Assembly: GCA_023388675.1 (NCBI GenBank)
Contig: JAEWFU010000465.1
Location: 1-28,103, forward strand
Reading direction: 5' to 3'
Source of the DNA: Pseudomonadota bacterium
Lineage (GTDB): Bacteria; Pseudomonadota; Alphaproteobacteria; Rhizobiales; Rhizobiaceae
Length of the DNA stretch: 28,103 bases
Position numbers and translations under genes: made by a program. Below, piece after piece: positions 16,156 to 23,880 of this stretch. The first letter of the stretch is position 1, and every line of letters begins with the position of its first letter. The notes beneath the pieces are model-generated. The model did not search any database. It saw only the letters and a program-made list of their open reading frames with translations, and had not been told where the DNA came from.

Positions 16156-17132
16156 ACGAACGCCTCCTGCCCCTTCTGGCCACGATCGCCATTTTCATCG
16201 CCGCCTACGCCGTCTGCTATTCGCAATATCCGACGATCCTGTCGACGCGGGTCATCGGCAATCTGCTGACAGACAACGCTTTCATCGGCATTGCCGCGGT
16301 CGGCATGACATTTGTCATCCTGTCGGGAGGGATCGACCTTTCGGTCGGGTCGGTAATTGCCTTTTCCGGCGTCTTCATCGCCGTGCTTCTGCGCGACACC
16401 GGCATGCCGGTCTTCGCGGTCTTCGCGATGCTGCTTGCGATCACCACGCTCTTTGGCGCCGCGATGGGGGCCACCGTCCACTATCTGGAGATGCCGCCCT
16501 TCATCGTGACGCTTGCCGGCATGTTCCTGGCGCGCGGCATGGCCTATGTGCTTTCGATCGACAGCGTGCCGATCGACAACGAGGTCATGAGTTCCCTTCA
16601 GCGCCTGCGCTGGGTGGTGCCGGGCGGCGGGCGACTGACCTTCATCGGAATATTGATGTTGGTGGTTTTCGTGGCAGGCATGGTCATAGCCCACCGCACC
16701 CGCTTCGGGCTGAACGTGTACGCCTTGGGCGGCGGCACGCACACGGCCCGTCTCATGGGCGTGCCGGTGGCGCGGACCACGATTGCCGTCTACGCCCTCT
16801 CCGGCTTTTTGGCAGGCCTTTCGGGAATTGTCTTTGCCATCTATACCTCGGCCGGCTACTCGCTGGCGACCGTGGGCGTCGAGCTGGACGCGATCGCGGC
16901 GGTGGTGATCGGTGGAACATTGCTGTCGGGGGGCAGCGGGTTCGTCGGCGGTACGCTGGTCGGGATCCTCATCATGGGGCTGATCCAGACCTACATCGTC
17001 TTCGACGGCACCCTTTCGAGCTGGTGGACCAAGATCGCGATCGGTGTGCTCCTGCTCGTCTTCATCGCGCTGCAGCGGGCACTCGTCTGGTTGGGCGACC
17101 GAAGACGAGGCGCCGGGCATGCATCCGGCTGA
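16152..17132 (+). CDS. yjfF: Galactofuranose-type ABC transporter permease YjfF
   Basis: A 326-residue CUT2 permease, the second membrane subunit. It begins MNERLLPLLATIAIF at an ATGA overlap with ytfT. It carries ILSGGIDLSVGSVIAFSGV (about residues 58-76), LEMPPFIVTLAGMFLARGMA, and GGTLLSGGSGFVGGTLVGI. The pair of non-identical permeases plus gene order QRT-yjfF distinguishes this system from the single-permease GguB system. An upstream in-frame extension reads through ytfT out of phase and is not used. Confidence 0.92.
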   Translation: MNERLLPLLATIAIFIAAYAVCYSQYPTILSTRVIGNLLTDNAFIGIAAVGMTFVILSGGIDLSVGSVIAFSGVFIAVLLRDTGMPVFAVFAMLLAITTLFGAAMGATVHYLEMPPFIVTLAGMFLARGMAYVLSIDSVPIDNEVMSSLQRLRWVVPGGGRLTFIGILMLVVFVAGMVIAHRTRFGLNVYALGGGTHTARLMGVPVARTTIAVYALSGFLAGLSGIVFAIYTSAGYSLATVGVELDAIAAVVIGGTLLSGGSGFVGGTLVGILIMGLIQTYIVFDGTLSSWWTKIAIGVLLLVFIALQRALVWLGDRRRGAGHASG

Positions 17133-17138
17133 AAGGAA

Positions 17139-17873
17139 ATGGACGTGTTGAAATCCGCGATTTCGGGAAGCGCACCGCGCAACAGCCATTCGCGGGTCGT
17201 CGACGAGCTGGGCCGCGCAATCGTCGGCGGGGCGTTCGTCAGCGGGTCCATCCTTCCCGGCGACACCGAACTCGCACAGCGTTTCAAGGTGTCGCGTACG
17301 GTCTTGCGGGAGGCCATGAAGACACTGGCAGCCAAGGGCATGGTCGTCCCGAAGACCAGAATCGGCACCCGCGTCACCGGCCGCAACAACTGGAACCTGT
17401 TCGATGCGGACGTTCTCGCCTGGCACCTGGAGAGCGCCACCGATACGCGCTTCCTAGAACATCTTTCCGAAATGCGGCTGTCCTTCGAACCATTCGCCGC
17501 CCGCCTTGCATCAGAGCGGGCGTCCCGCGAGGACGTCAGGTCGCTCTACGCGCAGGTCGAGGCAATGGAGACGGCGAGTTCCATGGAGAGTTTCGCGCTC
17601 GCCGATCTGGACTTCCACATGGCCCTGCTGGGTGCCTCGGGAAACCCCTTCATGTACTCCCTCGGCGCCCTGATCGAGGCGGCATTGGCCACGAGCTTCC
17701 GATTGAGTTCGCCGTTCGGCGAGCCCGAACGCCAGCAGGACACCGCGCTTGCCCACCGCCGCATCGTGGATGCGATCGCGGCCCGGAATCCGGAAGACGC
17801 TGCTGAAGCTATGAACACGGTCATCGTCGTGGGTCGCGACCGTATTACCGGAGCGCTGTCACCCCGACGTTGA
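17139..17873 (+). CDS. FadR-family GntR transcriptional regulator
   Basis: A 244-residue regulator with an N-terminal winged HTH (about residues 18-82: GSILPGDTELAQRFKVSRT, LREAMKTLAAKGMV) and a C-terminal all-helical FCD domain. FCD metal-ligand candidates are the Asp/His of ADLDFHMAL (about residue 155) and the His of ALAHRRIVDAI. It begins 6 nt after yjfF, so it is almost certainly the last gene of the ytf operon and its likely local regulator, responding to a sugar or sugar acid. GAAAGGAA abuts ATG 17139, so GTG 17145, with better spacing, is an alternative start two codons in. Confidence 0.88.
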   Translation: MDVLKSAISGSAPRNSHSRVVDELGRAIVGGAFVSGSILPGDTELAQRFKVSRTVLREAMKTLAAKGMVVPKTRIGTRVTGRNNWNLFDADVLAWHLESATDTRFLEHLSEMRLSFEPFAARLASERASREDVRSLYAQVEAMETASSMESFALADLDFHMALLGASGNPFMYSLGALIEAALATSFRLSSPFGEPERQQDTALAHRRIVDAIAARNPEDAAEAMNTVIVVGRDRITGALSPRR

Positions 17874-18220
17874 GGGAAGGGCGTCATCGCGGCAAACTTT
17901 GATGAACCCTCCGGAGTAGACAACCGGGCCGTGTGGGTGGTCACGGTCGTCTAATTGCTAGGCGTCTGCGAAAAGATCGGCTGTTCGTGAAGCCGAACGG
18001 CGAGGCGCGCCAGTCCCCCCTCAGCATGGAAGTCATCTTCCGCGAGAACATCCCGCCGCGGCAGTAGGATGCGTCGTCTTCGACCGGAACTCGGACAAGG
18101 CGACTGTGGCCTCTTTGAAAGACAATTGGGCCTATATACTCGAGACCCCGTCTCGCAAAGATCTAACGAGAACTGCTGGTGCTTGGATCGCAAGAAGGAC
18201 GGCATCGGCCGTCGCTCACG
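17874..18220. other. Intergenic region without recognisable gene
   Basis: About 347 bases between the GntR gene and the stop codon of the PLP enzyme on the other strand, so it should hold the 3' ends of two convergent transcripts. No convincing intrinsic terminator is visible. A + strand frame around 18070-18240 encodes about 55 residues including DRNSDKATVASLKDNWAYIL, which looks protein-like, but it has no start or ribosome-binding site and I cannot assign it. It may be a gene remnant. Confidence 0.45.
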
Positions 18221-19381
18221 TCAGTAGAGCTTTCCCCGGGCGGTAATCGGCCAAAGTGTCTCGACCTTGCCGTCGCGGATTCCCACATACCAATCATAGA
18301 GGTTGCATGTGGGGTCACAGTGACCGGGAATCAGACGGAGCCGCTGGTTGATGGCAAGCGCGCCATGCGGATCGTCGAGCTGACAGTGCTCGTCCGAAAG
18401 ACCAATGCAGTCCACCTCGTCGAGATCGTGAACCACCGGCAGACCACTATCCACCGAGAACGACTTTAGCCCTGCATCCGCCACCGCACGGCCGGGCGCC
18501 CTGCTCATCACGGATGCGAGCACGAACAGGGAGTGCTCGAACCCGTCATTGGCGGTGGGGCCGAGGGCGCGCCGATAATCGGCGTCCATGAAGACGTAGG
18601 AGCCGCATTGCAGCTCGTTCCACACGCCGCTGGCGGCCTCCAGCGGATAGGTCCCGGTGCCCGCGCCACCAACTATGTCGCAAGAAAGTCCCGCATGGGC
18701 GATGAGCTCGACAGTCTGGCTCGTAAGCGTCCGTGCCTTCGAGATGGCCGCACGGCGCTCGTGCTCGGACCCCAGATGCTGGGCGCGCCCGTGGTAGGCC
18801 TGGATACCGGCAAACCGCAAGCCGGATGCGGGGGAAACCGCCACTGCAAGGTCACGCGCCGCCTCGCCGGGCGCAATACCGCAACGTCCGGCACCGCAGT
18901 CGATTTCAACCAGCACCTCCAACGTCGCGCCGGCCTTTTGCGCGGCAGCGGAGAGGTCGGCAATGGCAGCCGGATCGTCCACGCACACGATAATGCGCGC
19001 CGATCGGGCCAGGCGGGCCAGACGGTCGAGCTTGGCCGGATCGCGCACTTCGTTGGCAATGAGAACGTCGCTGATGCCGGCGCGCACCATGGCCTCGGCT
19101 TCCGAAACCTTCTGGCAACAGATGCCGCAAGCACCGCCACGCTCCATCTGGATACGTGCGATGTCCGCAGATTTGTGGGTCTTGGCGTGCGCACGCAGTC
19201 TGACGCCCGCATGGGATGCGGCCACACGCATCCTCTCGATATTGCGCTCCAGTGCGTCGAGATCCACTAGTAGCGCCGGCGTCTGTATTTCGTGTAAAGC
19301 CATTCCAGGCAGAGCGGGAACATCGAAGCCAGGCTCAGCAGTCACGGGGGCCAGGTGGCGGATCGAGTCTGTCAAAAACAT
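18221..19381 (-). CDS. 3-hydroxy-D-aspartate aldolase-like PLP enzyme (D-threonine aldolase/alanine racemase fold)
   Basis: A 386-residue member of the D-threonine aldolase/DSD1 family. It matches, along its length and from memory, the 387-residue Paracoccus 3-hydroxy-D-aspartate aldolase (BhcC/DhaA): PALPGM near residue 22, PLP lysine Lys67 in HAKTHKS, CCQKVSEAEAM, EIDCGAGRCGI, NELQCGSYVFMDADY, DSGLPVV and the metal site His354/Asp356 in PGHCDPTCN. Such enzymes cleave D-3-hydroxyaspartate to glycine and glyoxylate, or D-threonine to glycine and acetaldehyde. None of the other beta-hydroxyaspartate cycle genes (bhcA, bhcB, bhcD, bhcR) is nearby, so a role in that cycle is not supported. AGGAG directly abuts ATG 19381; the in-frame TTG at 19375 has better spacing. 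It is divergent from the ROK gene. Confidence 0.85.
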   Translation of the reverse strand: MFLTDSIRHLAPVTAEPGFDVPALPGMALHEIQTPALLVDLDALERNIERMRVAASHAGVRLRAHAKTHKSADIARIQMERGGACGICCQKVSEAEAMVRAGISDVLIANEVRDPAKLDRLARLARSARIIVCVDDPAAIADLSAAAQKAGATLEVLVEIDCGAGRCGIAPGEAARDLAVAVSPASGLRFAGIQAYHGRAQHLGSEHERRAAISKARTLTSQTVELIAHAGLSCDIVGGAGTGTYPLEAASGVWNELQCGSYVFMDADYRRALGPTANDGFEHSLFVLASVMSRAPGRAVADAGLKSFSVDSGLPVVHDLDEVDCIGLSDEHCQLDDPHGALAINQRLRLIPGHCDPTCNLYDWYVGIRDGKVETLWPITARGKLY

Positions 19382-19466
19382 CTCCTAGGTCGATGTTGCA
19401 GGTTGATGGCGGTCAGCGAATGCAGATAGTTTTGCAAAGCGGCGGAACAAAAGAAAGAGGCATCGT
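19382..19466. promoter_or_regulatory. Divergent promoter region between the aldolase-like gene and the ROK gene
   Basis: An 85-nt gap between two divergently transcribed starts, so promoters for both must lie here or extend into the genes. I see no convincing -35/-10 pair or palindrome. AAAGAGG (19454-19460) is the likely ribosome-binding site of the TTG-started ROK gene. Confidence 0.4.
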
Positions 19467-20633
19467 TTGCGGCTACAATTCCAATCGAGCCCGGGACGGT
19501 CGCTGACCGCGAGCGCCAGGTCGATCTTCCGGCTGCTTGCAGAAGGCGGTCCCGCAACCCGACCGCAGCTTGGAGAGACCTTGAACCTGTCGCGGCCGAC
19601 GATGTCGGCGGCCATTTCCGAGCTGGAACAACTGGGCCTCGTCGCCAAGATCGGCGAGGTGCAGGGCCAGATTGGGCGCAAAGCGTCCATTTACCGTCCC
19701 GGCCCCCAGGCCGGGCATGTCATCGCCATCGACGCGGGCTCCACCCATGTGCGCCTGCGCGTATCAACGATCGACAGGCGGCTTCTGCACAGCCGCGTTT
19801 ATCGCCTGCCGGAAAGCCAGCTTTTGCTGGGCGAAGAGATAAGCCGTGCCGTGGCCGACGAAGTGACGGCCACGCTGAACGAAACGGACCCCGGGTGGGG
19901 GCCGTTGCGCATGATCGGCATTGCGGTGCCCTCCCGGGTCGTGGGCCCACACGGTGATCGTAGCGCGACTCGGCAGGAAGAAATTTTCAGTTGCTTCGAG
20001 CCGCCGTCAGATGTGCCGGTGGTGCTGGAAAACAACGTCAACTGCGCCGCCGTCGCCGAGCGTTCCAACGGAATTGCGGGGGATTCAGAAACTTTCGCCT
20101 ATGTGCAGATCGGGTTGAAGATCGGCATGGGGCTGATGCTTGGAGGAAGGCTGCTGCGCGGACGCAACGGAGCGGCTGGCGAAATCGGCCATCTCGCCTT
20201 TCCGATGGCGGACGGAAGCAAACCCGTAGCGGGCGAGATCGAGCGATATATGGGTACCGAAGGCTTTATGCAGCGCGTGGTGGCGGCATGGCCCGAAGCC
20301 GCCGGCAATCCGCCTGTGGATGCAGCCGACCTGATGGCACGGGCAGATCAGGGCTGTGCAACCGCGCTCGCGAATGTCACGCGCCACGCCGAGGACATCG
20401 GTGCGATTGTCGCAAGCTGCGTCAGCGTCGCCGACCCCGGGCTGGTTGTACTGGGCGGCGGCCTGGGCAGCAGTCCGCTTCTGCTGCCGACAGTCTTCGA
20501 AGTCGCGAACCAGCTCAGCTATCCTGTCGAAATCCGAACGAGCACGCTGGGCCAGGATGCCACGGTTCTGGGCATCGAAAAACTGGCCTGCGAGCAGACG
20601 GTCGACCTCCTTCTGGGCGAACGCCACAACTGA
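19467..20633 (+). CDS. ROK-family transcriptional regulator (NagC/XylR-type)
   Basis: The predicted start is TTG 19467, with AAAGAGG 6 nt upstream, giving 388 residues. A MarR-like winged HTH occupies about residues 12-70 (TRPQLGETLNLSRPTMSAAI, SELEQLGLVAKIG), followed by a ROK sugar-kinase-like domain (AIDAGSTHVRLRVS, GIAVPSRV, AAGEIGHLAF, LVVLGGGLG). The usual CxCGxxGC zinc motif after GEIGHL is absent: the segment reads FPMADGSKPVAGEIER without cysteines. The catalytic Asp of ROK kinases (ENDxN) is replaced by Asn in LENNVNCAA. It should therefore sense sugar without kinase activity. It lies 131 nt upstream of the CUT1 operon on the same strand, and the TGTTA/TAACA palindromes in that gap are candidate operators. 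Confidence 0.9.
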   Translation: MRLQFQSSPGRSLTASARSIFRLLAEGGPATRPQLGETLNLSRPTMSAAISELEQLGLVAKIGEVQGQIGRKASIYRPGPQAGHVIAIDAGSTHVRLRVSTIDRRLLHSRVYRLPESQLLLGEEISRAVADEVTATLNETDPGWGPLRMIGIAVPSRVVGPHGDRSATRQEEIFSCFEPPSDVPVVLENNVNCAAVAERSNGIAGDSETFAYVQIGLKIGMGLMLGGRLLRGRNGAAGEIGHLAFPMADGSKPVAGEIERYMGTEGFMQRVVAAWPEAAGNPPVDAADLMARADQGCATALANVTRHAEDIGAIVASCVSVADPGLVVLGGGLGSSPLLLPTVFEVANQLSYPVEIRTSTLGQDATVLGIEKLACEQTVDLLLGERHN

Positions 20634-20689
20634 ATCCTTCTACCTCCACGCCCGGCAACGATGATTCATGTTGCGCTCTCCATTTTTTT

Positions 20690-20706
20690 TGTTAACTTGC
20701 CTAACA
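20690..20706. promoter_or_regulatory. Candidate ROK operator TGTTA-N7-TAACA
   Basis: TGTTA (20690-20694) and TAACA (20702-20706) form a perfect inverted repeat around ACTTGCC, immediately followed by ATAAT, a possible -10 region. It lies upstream of the ABC operon and after the ROK gene. Site and regulator are paired by position only. Confidence 0.5.
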
Positions 20707-20743
20707 TAATAAGCGGTCGCTGTGACGGACCGTATTTCGAGGG

Positions 20744-20752
20744 TGTTTAACA
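20744..20752. promoter_or_regulatory. Second palindrome TGTT-T-AACA before the binding-protein gene
   Basis: A perfect 9-nt palindrome, with the same TGTT/AACA halves as the 20690-20706 repeat but a 1-nt centre. It abuts the ribosome-binding site AAGGGAG (20753-20759) of the gene starting at 20765. Binding here would block translation or early transcription. Confidence 0.35.
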
Positions 20753-20764
20753 AGGGAGACGATC

Positions 20765-22024
20765 ATGATTGCAACGACGTGCCGCGCTGCCATAGTGGCA
20801 ACAAGCGCAACCTTTCTGGGTTCTGGCGCCCTTTCGGCGCAGGAACTGCAATACTGGGTCTATTCCGACTTTGCGCAGGGCGATGCGCTTGCGCTTCAGC
20901 AGGAGTTCATCGCCGAATTCGAAGCCGAAAACCCCGGCGTCAAGATCGTGATCTCGGGCAGGGGCGACGACGACCTGACCTCCGGTCAGATCGCAGGTGC
21001 CGCATCGGGCACGCTTCCCGACGTGTTCATGAATGGTCTCGCCGTCGGTGCGCAGCTCGTGGAAGTGGGCGCACTGGCTAACATCCATGAAGAATGGATG
21101 GCGATGCCGCAGGAGTTTCGCGACCAGTTCGATGCCGCCGCCATTGCTAGCTGCACGCCCAAGCCCGACGAAATGTACTGCATTCCCTATACTGGCTTCG
21201 GCGAGATCATGTACCGCAACCTGACGGTGCTGGAGGAAGCCGGTGTCGATACCGCCACGCCGCCGGCCACCTGGGAAGAATGGCATGAGCAGATGGTGAA
21301 GGTGAGCGAAGCCGGCAAGTTCGCCGTGCCGGACCAGACGCAGGTCTTCAACTCCGTCGCCAGCATGTATGCCGTGCGCGGTGACAAGGAAAAGTGGGGC
21401 ATCGATTTCGAGGCTGGCAAGACGCTGATCGAGCCTGAATCGATGGCGCGCACCATGCAGATGTTTGTTGACATGGCGCCCATGAACAGCGGCACCAGCC
21501 GCAACGACCAAGCCACCCGCGACCTGTTCATCACCAATCAGCTCGCCTTCCATGTCGTCGGCCCCTGGGTCAATCCGACCTACGCACAGGCCGCGGCTGA
21601 TTCAGGCCTGAAATATGACTTCGTCCTCGTGCCGGGCGCCAAGGAAGGCGACCACGGCGGCATCAAGAGCTACGAGTTCGTCAGCGTCGCTCCTGGTCCA
21701 AACCGCGAGATCGCGTGGAAATTCGCCACCTACATCACCGAAAAGAACCAGATGGCGCGCTGGGCGAAGCTGCTGTCGCGCTACAACGCCAATGCAGCCG
21801 CGATGGCCGATCCGGAAGTCACTGCGCTGCCGCTGATCGTCAAGTCGGTCGAGGCGGTAAAATACGCGATGGACGTGATGCCGCCGTACTTCGTCGGCGC
21901 GGTGCCGAACTGCTACCGGTCGATCATGACCGATATGGCTTCTGCAGTCGCCGATGGCGAGTACACGGCGGAAGAAGGCGCAGATGAACTCATCGCCGAG
22001 TTGAACGACTGCCTCGCTCGATAG
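20765..22024 (+). CDS. CUT1-family ABC sugar transporter substrate-binding protein
   Basis: A 419-residue extracellular solute-binding protein family 1 member (MalE-like size). It has a signal peptide MIATTCRAAIVATSATFL cleaved after ALSA (about residue 25). Typical features are EFEAENPGVKIVIS (about residues 57-70), FMNGLAV, PPATWEEWHEQMVKVSE and NQLAFHVVGPWVN. Start ATG 20765 has AAGGGAG 5 nt upstream. It is first in a transport operon whose last genes are a kinase of the N-acetylglucosamine-kinase type and a SIS protein, so the ligand may be an amino sugar or its oligomer; that is inferred. A strong hairpin follows its stop. Confidence 0.9.
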   Translation: MIATTCRAAIVATSATFLGSGALSAQELQYWVYSDFAQGDALALQQEFIAEFEAENPGVKIVISGRGDDDLTSGQIAGAASGTLPDVFMNGLAVGAQLVEVGALANIHEEWMAMPQEFRDQFDAAAIASCTPKPDEMYCIPYTGFGEIMYRNLTVLEEAGVDTATPPATWEEWHEQMVKVSEAGKFAVPDQTQVFNSVASMYAVRGDKEKWGIDFEAGKTLIEPESMARTMQMFVDMAPMNSGTSRNDQATRDLFITNQLAFHVVGPWVNPTYAQAAADSGLKYDFVLVPGAKEGDHGGIKSYEFVSVAPGPNREIAWKFATYITEKNQMARWAKLLSRYNANAAAMADPEVTALPLIVKSVEAVKYAMDVMPPYFVGAVPNCYRSIMTDMASAVADGEYTAEEGADELIAELNDCLAR

Positions 22025-22035
22025 GCAAATGTCGA

Positions 22036-22061
22036 GGATGGCGCGGACATCCGCGCCATCC
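22036..22061 (+). promoter_or_regulatory. Intercistronic hairpin after the CUT1 binding-protein gene
   Basis: GGATGGCGCGGA (22036-22047) and TCCGCGCCATCC (22050-22061) are perfect inverse complements, giving a stem of 10-12 bp. It starts 12 nt after the stop codon and is not followed by a T-run. Likely mRNA 3' stabiliser or attenuator lowering permease expression relative to the binding protein. Confidence 0.75.
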
Positions 22062-22103
22062 ACTTTCCCACCTGTCCATGCCCGTCAGCTTATTGGAGCC
22101 GTC

Positions 22104-22991
22104 ATGAGTGCCAGACGACTTCTGCCGCATTATGCGATGGTGTTGCCATTCGGCCTGCTGTTTGCGGCATTCTTCCTCTACCCGATCGTGAGTGGGCTCT
22201 ACTACAGTTTCCACGATTGGAATGCCGCGAGCGAGGCACGATTTGTCGGCTGGGCCAATTACGAAGCCGTGTTGAATTCGCGCGATTTCTCGCGCTCCAT
22301 GTCGAACCTCGTCGCCTATATCGCCATTACCGTGCCGCTGGGCATCACGGTAGCGCTCGGACTGGCACTGCTCGTGGACAGCTTCAGCGGGTTCTGGGCC
22401 AACTTCTTCCGCAGTGCCTTCTTTCTGCCGGTCGTTCTACCCGCCTTTCTTGCCGCGACCATCTGGCGGTGGATGTACGCTCCGAATTTCGGCCTGGTGA
22501 ATATGGTTCTGGGCTGGTTTGGAATGCCCTCGGTCAACTTCCTCAACGACACCGGCATGATGCTCTATGCGCTGATAGCCGTGGACGTGTGGGTGTCGGC
22601 GGGCTTCAACATGGTCATTCTCCTCGCCGGTCTGAAGAACATTCCGCAAGACCTTTACGAGGCCGCGCGCCTCGATGGTGCGAGCCGCATCCAGCAGGTT
22701 CGCTACATCACCATACCGATGCTGGCGCCGGTGCTGTTCTTCGTCGTCACATACGGCTTCATCTCGGCGCTGCAGGTCTTTGACGTTCCCTGGCTGCTCA
22801 CCGGATCGTCCTTTACGGCCTATGGCGGCCGACGCAGCGCGCTTCTGTTCCCTGTGATGGACATGATGGGACGGGCGTTCGGGTCGGTCCGGTTCGGCGA
22901 GGCCGCCGCCTACGGTTTCATCCTCACGACGGTCATCATTCTCTTCACCGCCGCCATGTTCGCGGTGCGCGCCTGGAGAACGCCGAAATGA
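22104..22991 (+). CDS. CUT1-family ABC sugar transporter permease (MalF/UgpA type)
   Basis: A 295-residue six-helix permease. The cytoplasmic EAA loop is EAARLDGASRIQQVRYITIP (about residues 190-209), the contact with the ATPase. ATG 22104 is chosen: GGAG lies 6-8 nt upstream and the N-terminus RRLLPHYAMVLPFGLL begins the first helix. The earlier in-frame ATG at 22029 would put the hairpin inside the coding region and adds 25 unlikely residues. Its stop overlaps the next start (ATGA). Confidence 0.9.
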   Translation: MSARRLLPHYAMVLPFGLLFAAFFLYPIVSGLYYSFHDWNAASEARFVGWANYEAVLNSRDFSRSMSNLVAYIAITVPLGITVALGLALLVDSFSGFWANFFRSAFFLPVVLPAFLAATIWRWMYAPNFGLVNMVLGWFGMPSVNFLNDTGMMLYALIAVDVWVSAGFNMVILLAGLKNIPQDLYEAARLDGASRIQQVRYITIPMLAPVLFFVVTYGFISALQVFDVPWLLTGSSFTAYGGRRSALLFPVMDMMGRAFGSVRFGEAAAYGFILTTVIILFTAAMFAVRAWRTPK

Positions 22992-23860
22992 GCGCCACCC
23001 AAGCCTCCGCCAACAACAGATACGTGATCGCCGATCTATGGACCTGGCGATTCCTGAAGTGGGTCGTCGCCATCTGCGTGGCGATTGTGGCGGTGTTTCC
23101 GATCTGGTGGATGATCAATGTAGTCTTCTCGGACCCCGGCACACCGGTCTCTATCAATCCGCGCCTCTACCCGACATCGCTCGGTTCGGGCCTGTCGAAG
23201 ATCCAGATGATCCTGACGGAGACGCAATATCTGCGCGCCTACTACATCACCATAGCCTATGCGCTTCTGACTATTCTGGGCGTGATGCTGATCGGCTCGA
23301 TGGCCGCCTTCGAGTTCGCCCTGTTCGACTTCCCCGGCAAGCGCATCCTGTTCGGACTGGTGATGCTGTCGCTGATGGTGCCGACGGTAGTGACGATCAT
23401 TCCGACCTATCTTCTGGTCGCCGATCTGGGCTGGCTGAACACTATGCAGGGTCTGGTGGTGCCGGGACTCGCTTCCGCCTTCGGCCTTTTCATGCTGGTG
23501 CAGTTCATGCGCTCCCTGCCGATGGAAATGATCGAGGCCGCTCGGCTCGATGGAGCCAGCCACTTCAAGATCTATTGGTATATCGCCCTGCCATTGTCGA
23601 AGAACGCGATGGTGACGCTGGCCATCCTGACCTTCATGAAGACGTGGGGCAATTTCGCCTGGCCGCTTATCGTCGCGCCGCGTCCGGACACCTACACGGT
23701 TGCCCAGGTGGTCGGGCTGTTCAACGCACCCTTCTCGCACCAGACAGTGGACGTGGTGATGACGGCAAACCTGCTTGCTGCCGTGCCACCGCTGATCTTC
23801 TTCCTCATCTTCCAGCGCAAGATCGTCGAGGGCATCGCCATGTCAGGCTCGAAGGGCTGA
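22988..23860 (+). CDS. CUT1-family ABC sugar transporter permease (MalG/UgpE type)
   Basis: A 290-residue permease with six helices and EAA motif EAARLDGASHFKIYWYIALP (about residues 180-199). It starts at an ATGA overlap with the preceding permease, so the two are translationally coupled and would form the heterodimeric channel. The C-terminal FQRKIVEGIAMSGSKG is the usual end of MalG-like subunits. Confidence 0.92.
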   Translation: MSATQASANNRYVIADLWTWRFLKWVVAICVAIVAVFPIWWMINVVFSDPGTPVSINPRLYPTSLGSGLSKIQMILTETQYLRAYYITIAYALLTILGVMLIGSMAAFEFALFDFPGKRILFGLVMLSLMVPTVVTIIPTYLLVADLGWLNTMQGLVVPGLASAFGLFMLVQFMRSLPMEMIEAARLDGASHFKIYWYIALPLSKNAMVTLAILTFMKTWGNFAWPLIVAPRPDTYTVAQVVGLFNAPFSHQTVDVVMTANLLAAVPPLIFFLIFQRKIVEGIAMSGSKG

Positions 23861-23880
23861 ACGGACACAGTGAGAAAATC

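Noticed and set aside
16125-17426. 433-codon - strand open frame opposite yjfF and the GntR gene
   Set aside because: Translation is rich in Asp, His and Arg without any domain; both sense-strand genes are convincing.
20655-20690. Possible terminator after the ROK gene: GCAAC/GTTGC stem and an eight-T run
   Set aside because: The stem is only five base pairs plus a G-T pair with an 8-nt loop, and 8 nt separate it from the T-run, too weak for a confident intrinsic terminator.
23038-23880. Apparent N-terminal extension of the UgpC-type ATPase by 281 codons
   Set aside because: It is an out-of-phase read through the upstream permease gene. The family N-terminus begins at ATG 23881.
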